Positions 16,376 through 24,378 of a DNA stretch of 45,655 bases are shown piece after piece. The stretch lies in the NCBI GenBank assembly GCA_964394815.1, contig CAYMZC010000003.1:1-45655 (forward strand). Reading direction: 5' to 3'. Positions within the stretch are counted from its first letter, which is position 1; the number at the start of each line of letters is the position of its first letter. This stretch comes from Sandaracinobacteroides sp964394815 (lineage in GTDB: Bacteria; Pseudomonadota; Alphaproteobacteria; Sphingomonadales; Sphingomonadaceae). A program made the position numbers and the translations under genes. The notes beneath the pieces are model-generated. The model did not search any database, had not been told where the DNA came from, and saw only the letters and a program-made list of their open reading frames with translations.

Positions 16376-17662
16376 GTGGCTGCATCGAAAGACGATATCA
16401 AGCAAAGCGAAGAGTGGCAGAAGGCTGTCGCCTATGAAATCCAGGACAGCGACATCGAGCGCCAGCGCAAGCTGATCGGCTACTGGCAGCCGGGCAAGGC
16501 CGCCGAATATGTCCAGACGGCATCCGAGGATTCGATCCGCAACTGGGCCTATGGCTGCGGTGACGACAACCCCCTGTTCTGCGACCCCGCCTACGCCCGC
16601 AAGACGCGCTGGGGCGGTGTGATCGCGCCGGGCATGATGGTCGGCCAGATCAACCGGCCGATGAAGGGCGACCCGGTTCCCGATGAAGTCAGGGCCCTGC
16701 GCAAGAGCCTGTTCAAGGGCATCCATGTCTTCGTGTCCGGCTCGACCTGGAACTTCTACCGCCCCGTGCGCCCGGGCGACACCATCTACAGCTATGGCGG
16801 CGACCTTACCTGCGAGGTGAAGAAGTCGGAATTCGCCGGCCGATCGGTGATCATCACCAGCCGCAACGTGAAGGTGAACCAGCGCGCCGAGGTGGTCGCC
16901 ACCTATGACCTGCTGCGCGTGCTGACCGAGCGCAAGACGGCGGCGAAGAAGGGCAAATATTCCGCCATCGAGCCGGCCACCTACACCGACGAGGAATGGC
17001 GGGAGATCGAGAGCATCTACGCCAACGAGGCGGTGCAGGGCCCGCAGAAGCGCTGGTTCGAGGATGTGAAGGAAGGCGACAGCCTCGGCCTGCAGGCCAA
17101 GGGCCCGCTGACCGTGACTGACGTGATCTGCTTCCACGCCGGCGGCTATGGTTTCACCCCCTATGCGCCCACGTCCAACCGCCGCGCGCACAAGAACCGC
17201 CAGCGCATCCCCGCCTTCTATGTGAAGAACGAGCATGGCATCCCCGATGTCGCGCAGCGGCTGCACTGGGATCCGGTCTGGGCGCAGGCCATCGGCAACC
17301 CCATGGCCTATGACTATGGCGTGATGCGCGAAAACTATCTGTGGCAGTATCTGAACGACTGGGCCGGCGACGACGGCGTCATCGTCCATGTCCATGACGA
17401 GATCCGCAAGTTCAACTATATGGGCGATGTCCAGCGCGTCACCGGCAAGGTGGTGGGCAAGCGCGTCGAAAACGGGCAGAATCTGGTCGACGTGGCGGTG
17501 TCCTTCACCAACCAGCGCGGCGAGGAATCGGTGCGGGCAACCGCCGTCATCGCCCTGCCGGGCAAGGAAAGGCCGCTGCCGCTCTACCCGGAAGTGCCGG
17601 CCGACCTGGCCGAGACGGCCGCGCGCATGATGGCCCGGCACTGGGAACTTGGCGGGGAATGA
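16376..17662 (+). CDS. MaoC-type double-hotdog acyl-CoA hydratase
   Basis: A 428-residue protein with two hotdog domains, N-terminal (about 40-190) of FAS1-type dehydratase kind and C-terminal (about 210-410). It probably hydrates enoyl-CoA thioesters to 3-hydroxyacyl-CoA. The first domain has GDDNPLFCDPAYA at 62-74, the position of the classic D-x4-H hydratase motif (GDxNPxHxD); here the His is Phe68. The start is GTG at 16376, with AAGGAG at 16362-16367, 8 bp upstream. It is followed after 6 bp by a crotonase-fold gene. Relatives with this length occur beside steroid and terpenoid acid degradation genes. The exact catalytic residues are uncertain because of the replaced His. Confidence 0.85.
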   Translation: MAASKDDIKQSEEWQKAVAYEIQDSDIERQRKLIGYWQPGKAAEYVQTASEDSIRNWAYGCGDDNPLFCDPAYARKTRWGGVIAPGMMVGQINRPMKGDPVPDEVRALRKSLFKGIHVFVSGSTWNFYRPVRPGDTIYSYGGDLTCEVKKSEFAGRSVIITSRNVKVNQRAEVVATYDLLRVLTERKTAAKKGKYSAIEPATYTDEEWREIESIYANEAVQGPQKRWFEDVKEGDSLGLQAKGPLTVTDVICFHAGGYGFTPYAPTSNRRAHKNRQRIPAFYVKNEHGIPDVAQRLHWDPVWAQAIGNPMAYDYGVMRENYLWQYLNDWAGDDGVIVHVHDEIRKFNYMGDVQRVTGKVVGKRVENGQNLVDVAVSFTNQRGEESVRATAVIALPGKERPLPLYPEVPADLAETAARMMARHWELGGE

Positions 17663-17668
17663 TCGCAG

Positions 17669-18457
17669 ATGTCCGATGAAGTGATTGTCGAGAACGAGGG
17701 TGGTGTCAGGATCATCACCCTCAACAGGCCCGACCGGCTGAACGCGCTGGTCGGCTCCATCATGGCGCCGCTGGCCGATGCCTGCGCCGATGCGGCGCGC
17801 GATGCATCCGTTGGCTGCGTGGTGGTCACCGGCGCCGGGCGCGGCTTCTGCGCCGGGGGCGACCTGAAGGCCGGAGACGCGGACAAGTCCGTGACCACGG
17901 CCAACCCCGAATCGGGCAGCCGCACCGAGCAGGGCTATGCGCGGCTGCGCGCCTTCATGGAAACGCCGCGCCTGCTGCATGAAATGGGCAAGCCCACCAT
18001 CGCCATGGTGAACGGTCCGGTGGCGGGCGCCGGAATCGGAATCGCGGGCGCCTGCGACCTGCGCTTCGCCGGCCGCTCTGCCAGCTTCCTCACCGCCTTC
18101 GACCGGATCGGCGGCGGCGGGGATTTCGGCTCCACCTGGTTCTGGACCCGCATCGTGGGCACCGGCGTCGCGCGCGAGCTGTTCCTGCTGGGCGAAAAGC
18201 TGACAGCCGAGGAAGCCTTCGCCAAGGGCCTCTACACCCGCCTGTTCGATGACGCGCAGCTGCGGGACGAGACGCTGAAGGCGGCGCACCGCCTCGCCGA
18301 TGGCCCGCGCATGGGCTATCGCTACATGAAGCAGAACCTGAACAACGCCGAGGACTGGGCCTTCGAGGCCGCGCTCGACGCGGAAACGCTGAACATGACC
18401 CTGTCCACCCAGGCGACCGCCATGATCTGGCGGGAGGCGAACCGGAACAAGGGCTGA
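17669..18457 (+). CDS. Crotonase-fold enoyl-CoA hydratase/isomerase, PaaG-like
   Basis: A 262-residue crotonase. GFCAGGDLK (59-67) is the oxyanion/CoA segment and NGPVAGAGIG (115-124) the second. The two Glu residues of classical hydratases are replaced (Gly near 124 and Phe144), but Asp152 in GGGGDFGSTW stands where PaaG-type isomerases have a catalytic Asp (PDxG). An isomerase or lyase role is therefore more likely than simple hydration; this is an inference from alignment by eye. It is the second gene after the MaoC-type hydratase, 6 bp apart, and ends convergent to the thioesterase with a strong hairpin between. Confidence 0.82.
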   Translation: MSDEVIVENEGGVRIITLNRPDRLNALVGSIMAPLADACADAARDASVGCVVVTGAGRGFCAGGDLKAGDADKSVTTANPESGSRTEQGYARLRAFMETPRLLHEMGKPTIAMVNGPVAGAGIGIAGACDLRFAGRSASFLTAFDRIGGGGDFGSTWFWTRIVGTGVARELFLLGEKLTAEEAFAKGLYTRLFDDAQLRDETLKAAHRLADGPRMGYRYMKQNLNNAEDWAFEAALDAETLNMTLSTQATAMIWREANRNKG

Positions 18458-18480
18458 GCCCAATTGCCTGACCTTGCGCG

Positions 18481-18513
18481 CGGGCCGGGGGGCTGGAAAC
18501 GCCCTCCGGCCCG
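18481..18513. terminator. Hairpin between convergent crotonase and thioesterase genes
   Basis: CGGGCCGGGGGGC at 18481-18493 pairs with GCCCTCCGGCCCG at 18501-18513 (12 Watson-Crick pairs and one G-T) around a 7-nt loop. It lies between two convergent stops. No T-run follows, so intrinsic termination is possible but weak. Confidence 0.5.
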
Positions 18514-18542
18514 TATCGCATCGGGCGCCTGCGCCCGCCGGC

Positions 18543-19367
18543 TCAGCGCGGGGGCACCTGCACCGAAAGATGGCCCGGCGCCACGAAGATGGTCTGGAAG
18601 CCGCGCGCATAGACGCCCTGTTCGTCGGCGAAGATGTTGCGCGCCGTGCCATGGCCATTGCCGGCCATGTGCGTTTCGGCATCCAGCAGGAACCAGTCGC
18701 CAACAGGCATGCGCAGGAACTGGATGGTGATGTCGAGATTGGCGTAGCTCCATTGGCCGGCATCCGTCGCATTGCCGAAGCCGTTGCCGAAATCCGCGAA
18801 CAGGCAGGCCTTCACGAAGTTGGAGGGCGTTTCCCCGCCGACCACTTCGCCCACGGTCGAAAGCCAGGAAATGCCGCGGCCCGGAATGCCCGGCCCGCCC
18901 AGCACGCGGCGCAGGGTGATGGCGCCGCCCATGCGCGCACCGCGCGGCGCATCATGTTCGGGCACGGAATGCGGGGCCGGATAATCATGCGGCACCGGGA
19001 ACACGGGCGTTTCCAGCCGCCGCACGCGCAGCACATGGGCCTGCGCCACGGGCTTGCCATCGGCCAGCATCGTGATCCGGTGCAGCTTGGTCTGCCGGCC
19101 GTCGCGCAGCGCCTCGCGCGTCATGCGCAGCGGCTGGTGCGGCACCTTGCCGAAGATGTCGACCTGGAAGCGCGCGATTTCGAAATGGTCGTCGAGGTCC
19201 TTGTCTTCCGCGCCGGTCGCCAGCAGGGCGCTCACCGGGCCGCCGGCGATCGCCTTCGGGTCCCATGGGCTGCGGGCAAGGCCGGTGGGCAGGAAAAGCG
19301 CGTCCGCGCGCTCGTAATAACGGGGGGGCCACGGGTGTCCGGGCGGCTGGTTCGGCGCTTCGGTCAT
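18543..19367 (-). CDS. Acyl-CoA thioesterase-like double-hotdog protein
   Basis: A 274-residue protein of the thioesterase-like superfamily (TesB-like, 4HBT_3 type). Features include the N-terminal PWDPKAIAGGPVSALLA, a conserved segment after the first hotdog helix, the strand FGKVPHQPLRMTREALRDGR, and a second hotdog ending in DEQGVYARGFQTIFV. Such enzymes hydrolyse acyl-CoA and may release CoA from dead-end thioesters. The ATG at 19367 is taken because the extra frame upstream crosses the operator region. Monocistronic, divergent from the second dehydrogenase pair, sharing box C. Substrate unknown. Confidence 0.8.
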   Translation of the reverse strand: MTEAPNQPPGHPWPPRYYERADALFLPTGLARSPWDPKAIAGGPVSALLATGAEDKDLDDHFEIARFQVDIFGKVPHQPLRMTREALRDGRQTKLHRITMLADGKPVAQAHVLRVRRLETPVFPVPHDYPAPHSVPEHDAPRGARMGGAITLRRVLGGPGIPGRGISWLSTVGEVVGGETPSNFVKACLFADFGNGFGNATDAGQWSYANLDITIQFLRMPVGDWFLLDAETHMAGNGHGTARNIFADEQGVYARGFQTIFVAPGHLSVQVPPR

Positions 19368-19394
19368 ATGCTTTTTTCTCCCCCTAGATGTTTG

Positions 19395-19408
19395 ACCTAG
19401 TGATACAA
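19395..19408 (+). promoter_or_regulatory. Operator-like box C (ACCTRGTT family)
   Basis: ACCTAGTGATACAA between the divergent thioesterase and dehydrogenase genes, 28 bp and 52 bp from the two starts. It is preceded by TTG, so TTGACCTAGTGATAC also contains one half of the TTGAC-N5-GTCAA palindrome seen elsewhere in the island, though the second half is degenerate. Confidence 0.65.
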
Positions 19409-19460
19409 GTAGGCCATAGGGCCTCGCGGGTGCAAGCACTCCGGCCGGGAGGTTTTGTCA

Positions 19461-20549
19461 ATGGACTTGAGTTACGGATCCGAGGCGGAAAGCTTCCGCA
19501 GGGACGTGCGCGCCTTCCTTGGCGAAGCCTGGCGCCCCGAAGAACGTCGTGGCGACGCGCTCAGGGCCTTTGTTCGTGATTTCCGCCGCGCGGCGACCGA
19601 TCGTGGCTATCTCTACCGCTCGGTGCCCAGGCGCTATGGCGGCTCGGAACAGCCGGTCGACGTGATTCGCGCCCAGGTGATCCGCGAGGAATTCGCCCGC
19701 GCCCGCGCGCCGATGGAAGTGCCCGGCCTTGGCGTGACCATGACCGTGCCGACGCTGCTGGAAAAGGGNNNNNNNNNNNNNNNNNNNNNNNNNNNNNNNN
19801 NNNNNNNNNNNNNNNNNNNNNNNNNNNNNNNNNNNNNNNNNNNNNNNNNNNNNNNNNNNNNNNNNNNNAAGCATGCGGGCATCACCTATCTGCTGCTCGA
19901 TCTGGACCAGCCCGGCGTGACCCGCCGGCCGATCCGCCAGATGACAGGCGAGCAGGGCGCGCACACCTTCTGCGAATTCTTCTTCGACAATGCCGAAACC
20001 CCGGTCGACTGGCAGGTGGGCGGGCGCGGCGAGGGCTGGCAGGTCAGCCGCACGACGCTGAAGCATGAGCGCGCCAGCATCGGCAGCGCCGACAGCCTGG
20101 GCGGCCAGTTCGCCAAGCTTGTCGATCTTGCCCGCGAGATGGGGCGCATCGGCGACCCGCTGGTGCGCGACCGCCTCGCGGAGATCGAGGGGCGCGTGCT
20201 GTCGCACCGCTATTCCAGCTTCCGTCTTTTTTCCTGCGCCGCCGCCGGCGAAGACCCCGGCCAGGTGCAGCTGATGATGAAGCTGCTCGTCACCGAGATC
20301 GGCCATGACATCGCCCTGCTGGCGCAGGAGCTGATCGGCGAACAGGGCATGATCGAGCCGGAAGGCGCCGGCGGCCGTGGCCCGCGCGGGCCGCGCGGCC
20401 CCAGCAAGTGGCTCGACCAGATCATGGGCAGCCTTGGCAATTCGATCGCCGGCGGCGCCAGCAACATCCAGCGCAACATCATCGGCGAACGCGGCCTCGG
20501 CCTGCCGCGCGACCTTGCCCTCGATCTCGATGCGCGCGGAGGGAACTGA
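19461..20549 (+). CDS. Acyl-CoA dehydrogenase FAD-binding subunit (pair 2), interrupted by sequence gap
   Basis: The N-terminal 102 codons and the C-terminal part are readable on each side of 100 N. The C-terminus has IAGGASNIQRNIIGERGLGL, the FAD-binding end of this family, so the subunit corresponds to the 406-residue protein of pair 1. The central WCxxFSEPGAGSD region must fall inside the gap. Near the end there is a Gly/Arg/Pro-rich insert GRGPRGPRGP before SKWLDQIMG. GGGAGG at 19447-19452 sets the ATG at 19461. The complementary subunit follows after 2 bp. Treated as an intact gene with an assembly gap, not a pseudogene; the two flanks happen to stay in frame across the Ns. Confidence 0.85.
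   Translation: MDLSYGSEAESFRRDVRAFLGEAWRPEERRGDALRAFVRDFRRAATDRGYLYRSVPRRYGGSEQPVDVIRAQVIREEFARARAPMEVPGLGVTMTVPTLLEKXXXXXXXXXXXXXXXXXXXXXXXXXXXXXXXXXXKHAGITYLLLDLDQPGVTRRPIRQMTGEQGAHTFCEFFFDNAETPVDWQVGGRGEGWQVSRTTLKHERASIGSADSLGGQFAKLVDLAREMGRIGDPLVRDRLAEIEGRVLSHRYSSFRLFSCAAAGEDPGQVQLMMKLLVTEIGHDIALLAQELIGEQGMIEPEGAGGRGPRGPRGPSKWLDQIMGSLGNSIAGGASNIQRNIIGERGLGLPRDLALDLDARGGN
19769..19868. other. Assembly gap of 100 N inside a dehydrogenase gene
   Basis: Exactly 100 N, the conventional placeholder for a gap of unknown size. Comparison with the pair-1 subunit places about 80 residues (roughly 240 bp) between the flanking residues, against 33 codons shown. The true sequence is probably about 140 bp longer, and downstream coordinates would shift accordingly. 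Confidence 0.9.
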
Positions 20550-20551
20550 GC

Positions 20552-21559
20552 ATGCGCTTCCATCTTTCTTCCGAGCAGGTCGCGATCCAGGATGCGGTGC
20601 GCGGCACGCTGGCCGGTTGCTGGGGCATGGAGCGCCTGCACGGTTTTGCCGATGGCGAGGCCGACCATGACCCGGAAAGCTGGCAGGCGCTGATGGCGCT
20701 TGGCGTCGGCGGGCTTGCCCTGCCGGAAGCCGAGGGCGGCGCCGGGCTTGGCCTGCTGGAAGCAGCCCTTGTGTGCGAAGTGGCGGGCGAGGCCGCCGCC
20801 CCCGGGCCGCTGATCGGCCAGATCATTGCCGCCATCGCCCTGTCGAAGACCGGCAATGCCGATGCCCGGGCGCTGCTGCCCGCTGTCGCCAGTGGTGACA
20901 GGCCCGTGGCGCTGGCGCTGGATGGCGATCTCGTTTCCTGCGCGCGCGGCGCGCAGCTGTTCCTGGCCGATGACGGGCAGGGCGGGCTGCGGCTGGTCGA
21001 GGCGGGCGAGGGCGTGGACATCGCGCCGCTGCGCTCCACCGACCGCAGCCGCCCGGTTTCCCGCGTGCGCTTTAGCGCCGCCCGCTCGCATGCGCTGTTC
21101 GCGGCCGATGATCCCTGGGCGGCGAAGCTGCGCGATGCGGCGCTCGTGCTCGTTGCTGCCGATTCGCTGGGCGGGGCGCAGCATTGCACCGACCTGTCGG
21201 TGGATTATGCGAAGACACGCGAACAGTTCGGGCAGCCCATCGGGCGCTTCCAGGGGCTGAAGCACCAGCTTGCCCACATGGCGCTTGATGTGGAGCCGGC
21301 GCGCGCGCTTGTCTGGTATGCCGCCTATGCCTGGGATGCGGGCCTGCCGGATGCGCCGCGCGCTGCCGCCATGGCCAAGGCGCATCTGTGCGAAGTCTTT
21401 ACACGCACCACCCGTGCCGCCATCGCGGCGCATGGCGGTATCGGCTACACATGGGAATATGGCCTGAACTACTGGTTCCGCCGGTCGGTGCACAACCGCG
21501 CCTGGCTGGGCAGCCCGGCCAGCCATCGCGCCCGCGCGGCCGGGCTGGCCGGATGGTAG
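20552..21559 (+). CDS. Acyl-CoA dehydrogenase subunit carrying the catalytic glutamate (pair 2)
   Basis: A 335-residue short dehydrogenase subunit. REQFGQPIGRFQGLKHQLAH is the conserved segment and AHGGIGYTWE places the catalytic base at Glu302. As in pair 1, the middle domain is reduced: no WCxxxSEP..GSD motif is seen. It starts 2 bp after the stop of the FAD-binding subunit, and the two should form a heterotetramer. The order (FAD subunit first) is reversed relative to pair 1, so the two pairs are not a simple recent tandem duplication. It is followed by a small gene of unknown role, a ligase and a flavin oxidoreductase on the same strand. Confidence 0.88.
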   Translation: MRFHLSSEQVAIQDAVRGTLAGCWGMERLHGFADGEADHDPESWQALMALGVGGLALPEAEGGAGLGLLEAALVCEVAGEAAAPGPLIGQIIAAIALSKTGNADARALLPAVASGDRPVALALDGDLVSCARGAQLFLADDGQGGLRLVEAGEGVDIAPLRSTDRSRPVSRVRFSAARSHALFAADDPWAAKLRDAALVLVAADSLGGAQHCTDLSVDYAKTREQFGQPIGRFQGLKHQLAHMALDVEPARALVWYAAYAWDAGLPDAPRAAAMAKAHLCEVFTRTTRAAIAAHGGIGYTWEYGLNYWFRRSVHNRAWLGSPASHRARAAGLAGW

Positions 21560-21584
21560 ATCAGGATAGATTGGGAGCAAGAGC

Positions 21585-21872
21585 ATGAAACCGGGAACCC
21601 GACTGAAAAGTGCCGCCTGCACGACCGAAGTGGTCGTCATCCGCTGTGGCGGCGGGCAGATCGAATGCGGCGGCCAGCCCATGGCCGAGACTGCGGCGGG
21701 CGATGGCGTGCCGGCGGCCGGCCTCGATTCCGGCTCGGTGATGGGCAAGCGCTATGTCGATGCGGCCGGCACCGTCGAACTGCTGTGCGTGAAGCCGGGC
21801 AAGGGCACGCTCGCCCTCGATGGCGTGGCGCTGCAGCTGAAGGAAGCCAAGCCGCTTCCCGCATCGGACTGA
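21585..21872 (+). CDS. Conserved small protein, unknown function
   Basis: A 95-residue protein, KPGTRLKSAACTTEVVVIRC at the start, then GGGQIECGGQPM and a Lys/Gly-rich strand-rich C-terminus ending ALQLKEAKPLPASD. It contains four Cys residues (12, 21, 28 and about 68); the C-x(6)-CGG spacing could bind a metal, but this is speculation. I recall similar small proteins next to acyl-CoA synthetases in actinobacterial degradation loci, without a known role. GGGAGC upstream of the ATG and the tight position between the dehydrogenase pair and the ligase (7 bp before the ligase ATG) support a real gene of this operon. A partner or chaperone of the ligase or dehydrogenase is a guess. Confidence 0.7.
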   Translation: MKPGTRLKSAACTTEVVVIRCGGGQIECGGQPMAETAAGDGVPAAGLDSGSVMGKRYVDAAGTVELLCVKPGKGTLALDGVALQLKEAKPLPASD

Positions 21873-21879
21873 TCGCGCC

Positions 21880-23376
21880 ATGAACATCGCCCTGCTTCTC
21901 GAAATGGCGGCGCAGGCCGCGCCGGATCGTGTCGGCATCGTCTGCGACGGCAAGCGCTGGACCTATGGCGAGCTGGACCAGGCCGCCCGCGGCGCCTGCG
22001 AACTGATCCGCGCCAGCGGCGCCACCCATGTCGCGCTGCTCGATGAATCGAGCGAGGCGGCCGTCATTGCGCTGTTCGGCGCGGCGCTGGCGGGCGTGCC
22101 CTATTGCCCGCTCAACTACCGCCTCGCCGATGCCGATCTCGGCGCCCTGCTCGGCCGCATCGCCCCGGCGCTTCTGGTGGGCGATTCCGAACGGGCGCAG
22201 CGCCTGTCCCCGGATGGCGGGCACACGCTTTATCCGCGCTCGGAATTCACCCTCGCCGCGATCGAGGCCGTGCCCTGCGGCGACTGCGAATATGACTCCG
22301 GCGAGGGCGTCGCCATCCAGCTGTTCACCAGCGGCACGACCGCCGCGCCCAAGGCGGCGATCCTCAACCATTCCAACCTCGTGTCCTATATCCTCGGCAC
22401 GGTGGATTTCGCCTGCGCCGACGAATGCGAGGCGACGCTGGTGTCGGTGCCGCCCTATCACATCGCCGGAATCGCGGCGCTCGCGTCGTCCATCTATGCC
22501 CAGCGGCGGATCGTCCTGCTGCCTGCCTTCGCGCCGGAGGACTGGCTGAAGCTGGTGGACGCCGAGAAAGTCAGCAACGCCTTTGTCGTGCCGACCATGC
22601 TGGGCCGCATCATCCACGCGATGGACAAGGGCGTGCAGGCCGATGTCGCCTCGCTGAAGGCCATTGCCTATGGCGGCGGCAAGATGCCGCTCGAACTGAT
22701 CCGCCGGGCGCTGGAGCTGTTCCCGGACACGGGCTTCACCAATGCCTATGGCCTTACCGAAACCAGCTCGACCATCGCGCTTCTGGGGCCTGAGGATCAC
22801 CGCCGGGCCCATGCATCCGCTGATCCGGCCGAACAGGCGCGCCTTGCGTCCGTCGGCAAGCCATTGCCGACGATCGAGCTGGAAATCCGCGACGAGGCGG
22901 GCCGGGTGCTTCCGGTCGGCGAGGCGGGCGAGATCTATGTGCGCGGCGATCAGGTTTCCGGCCAGTATCGCGAGCGCAGCGCCCTTGACGCCGAGGGCTG
23001 GTTCCCCACGCGCGACGCCGGCTATCTCGATTCCGAGGGCTATCTCTTCCTTTCCGGCCGCGCCGATGATGTCATCGTGCGCGGCGGCGAGAATATCTCG
23101 CCCGGCGAGATCGAGGATGTTCTCCTGACCCACCCGGCAATCGCGGATGCCGCCGCCGTTGCCGTGCCGTCGCTCGAATGGGGCGAGGCCGTGGGCATTG
23201 CCGTGGTGGTGCGCGGCGGCTTCGAGCGGCCCGGCGAGGACGAGCTGAAGGAACTGATCCGCAGCCGCCTGCGGTCCAGCCGCGTGCCGGACAGGATCAT
23301 CTATGCCGCAACCCTTCCCTATAACGAGATGGGCAAGCTGCTGCGCCGCGCGGTAAAGGCGATGCTGGCCGCCTGA
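21880..23376 (+). CDS. Acyl-CoA ligase, class I adenylate-forming enzyme
   Basis: A 498-residue CoA ligase. Phosphate loop FTSGTTAAPKA at 149-159 (the usual G-x-P-K is A-A-P-K), NAYGLTETSS, hinge SGRADDVIVRGGENISPGEI, and catalytic Lys486 in YNEMGKLLRR. Third ligase of the island. It lies in the operon of the second dehydrogenase pair, so the acid it activates is probably the substrate of that pair. The ATG at 21880 is 7 bp after the small upstream gene. The N-terminal domain is compact with no fusion. Confidence 0.88.
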   Translation: MNIALLLEMAAQAAPDRVGIVCDGKRWTYGELDQAARGACELIRASGATHVALLDESSEAAVIALFGAALAGVPYCPLNYRLADADLGALLGRIAPALLVGDSERAQRLSPDGGHTLYPRSEFTLAAIEAVPCGDCEYDSGEGVAIQLFTSGTTAAPKAAILNHSNLVSYILGTVDFACADECEATLVSVPPYHIAGIAALASSIYAQRRIVLLPAFAPEDWLKLVDAEKVSNAFVVPTMLGRIIHAMDKGVQADVASLKAIAYGGGKMPLELIRRALELFPDTGFTNAYGLTETSSTIALLGPEDHRRAHASADPAEQARLASVGKPLPTIELEIRDEAGRVLPVGEAGEIYVRGDQVSGQYRERSALDAEGWFPTRDAGYLDSEGYLFLSGRADDVIVRGGENISPGEIEDVLLTHPAIADAAAVAVPSLEWGEAVGIAVVVRGGFERPGEDELKELIRSRLRSSRVPDRIIYAATLPYNEMGKLLRRAVKAMLAA

Positions 23377-23441
23377 GGGCGCGATCCCGCAACAGCCCGG
23401 CCGGGAAGATGTCCGGACAGAGGTCAGGGGAGATATCCGCG

Positions 23442-24371
23442 ATGTTCGACAGGCTGGAACTGCCCCTGATGTGCGCGCCGATGAGCCTTGCCTCGTCGGT
23501 GCCGCTTGCAAAGGCATGCTGCGAGGCCGGGGTCATCGGCGGCTGGCAGGGCGGCACCTACACGGATATGCCTGCCTTTCGCGCCTATCTCGACGCCCTG
23601 TCCACGCCAAGGCGCGCGCCGGCCATCGTGAACCTGCCGTCGCGGATCGCCACCGAGCCGGCTGGCGCGGAAAAGCTGGAACTGCTGGCCGCGCACCGCG
23701 TGCCGCTGGTGCTGTCGAGCATCGGCGACCCCTCGCGCCTTGTCGAGGTCGTCCATGGCTGGGGCGGCCGCATCATCCAGGACGTGACAACCATGCGCCA
23801 CGCCGAAAAGGCGATCGCGGCCGGCGTCGATGGCCTGATGCTGACCTGCGCCGGCGCGGGCGGGCACACCGGCAACCTCACGCCCATGAGCTTCGTCCCC
23901 GCTGTCCGCCGCATCTGGGACGGGCTATTGATCGTGGCCGGGGGCATTGCCGATGCGCATGGCATTGCCGGCGCGCTGGCTCTCGGCGGTGATATCGCCT
24001 GCATGGGTACCCGCTTCATCGCGACACCCGAAAGCGGCGTTGCCGAGGCGCACCGCACCATGATCGAGGCGGCCGGCATGGACGCGATCGTCCGCTCGGC
24101 GGCGATGAACGGCGTGCCCGCCAACTGGATCCGCCAGTCCGTCGAGGCAGCCGGCCTCGACCCGGCTGCGCTGCCGGACCACCGAATCCCCATGCCCGAA
24201 GGCGTCGTGCCCTGGAGGGACATTTACAGCGCCGGGCAGAGCGTCGGCCTGATCGGCGATTGCCAGCCGGTCACGGCGCTGGTGTCAGGCCTGTCGCGGG
24301 ACTTCGCGGCCCTGATACCCGGTGATGGCTGGCGCCGCCGCCTTGCGGAGATCGGCGCCGGCTGGGGCTGA
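23442..24371 (+). CDS. NPD-family FMN oxidoreductase (nitronate monooxygenase-like)
   Basis: A 309-residue TIM-barrel flavoprotein of the nitronate monooxygenase/2-nitropropane dioxygenase family. Visible signatures are the N-terminal MCAPMSLASS, the phosphate-binding GAGGHTGNLTPMSF and VAGGIADAHGIAGALALG with ACMGTRF. Class members also include FabK-type enoyl reductases, so an enoyl-CoA or nitro substrate is possible; nitronate oxidation is not shown. AGGGGAGA at 23427 points to the ATG at 23442 rather than the ATG at 23409. Last gene of the operon starting with the second dehydrogenase pair; ends 8 bp from the convergent SnoaL-like gene. Confidence 0.82.
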   Translation: MFDRLELPLMCAPMSLASSVPLAKACCEAGVIGGWQGGTYTDMPAFRAYLDALSTPRRAPAIVNLPSRIATEPAGAEKLELLAAHRVPLVLSSIGDPSRLVEVVHGWGGRIIQDVTTMRHAEKAIAAGVDGLMLTCAGAGGHTGNLTPMSFVPAVRRIWDGLLIVAGGIADAHGIAGALALGGDIACMGTRFIATPESGVAEAHRTMIEAAGMDAIVRSAAMNGVPANWIRQSVEAAGLDPAALPDHRIPMPEGVVPWRDIYSAGQSVGLIGDCQPVTALVSGLSRDFAALIPGDGWRRRLAEIGAGWG

Positions 24372-24378
24372 TGCCCCC

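Noticed and set aside
16346..18772. 808-codon antisense frame covering the MaoC and crotonase genes
   Set aside because: The His/Gly/Ala-rich translation is typical shadow sequence, and it crosses the terminator-like hairpin at 18.5 kb.
19461..20549. Pseudogene call for the interrupted dehydrogenase
   Set aside because: The interruption is 100 N, an assembly gap. Both flanks are good family sequence and the partner subunit is intact.
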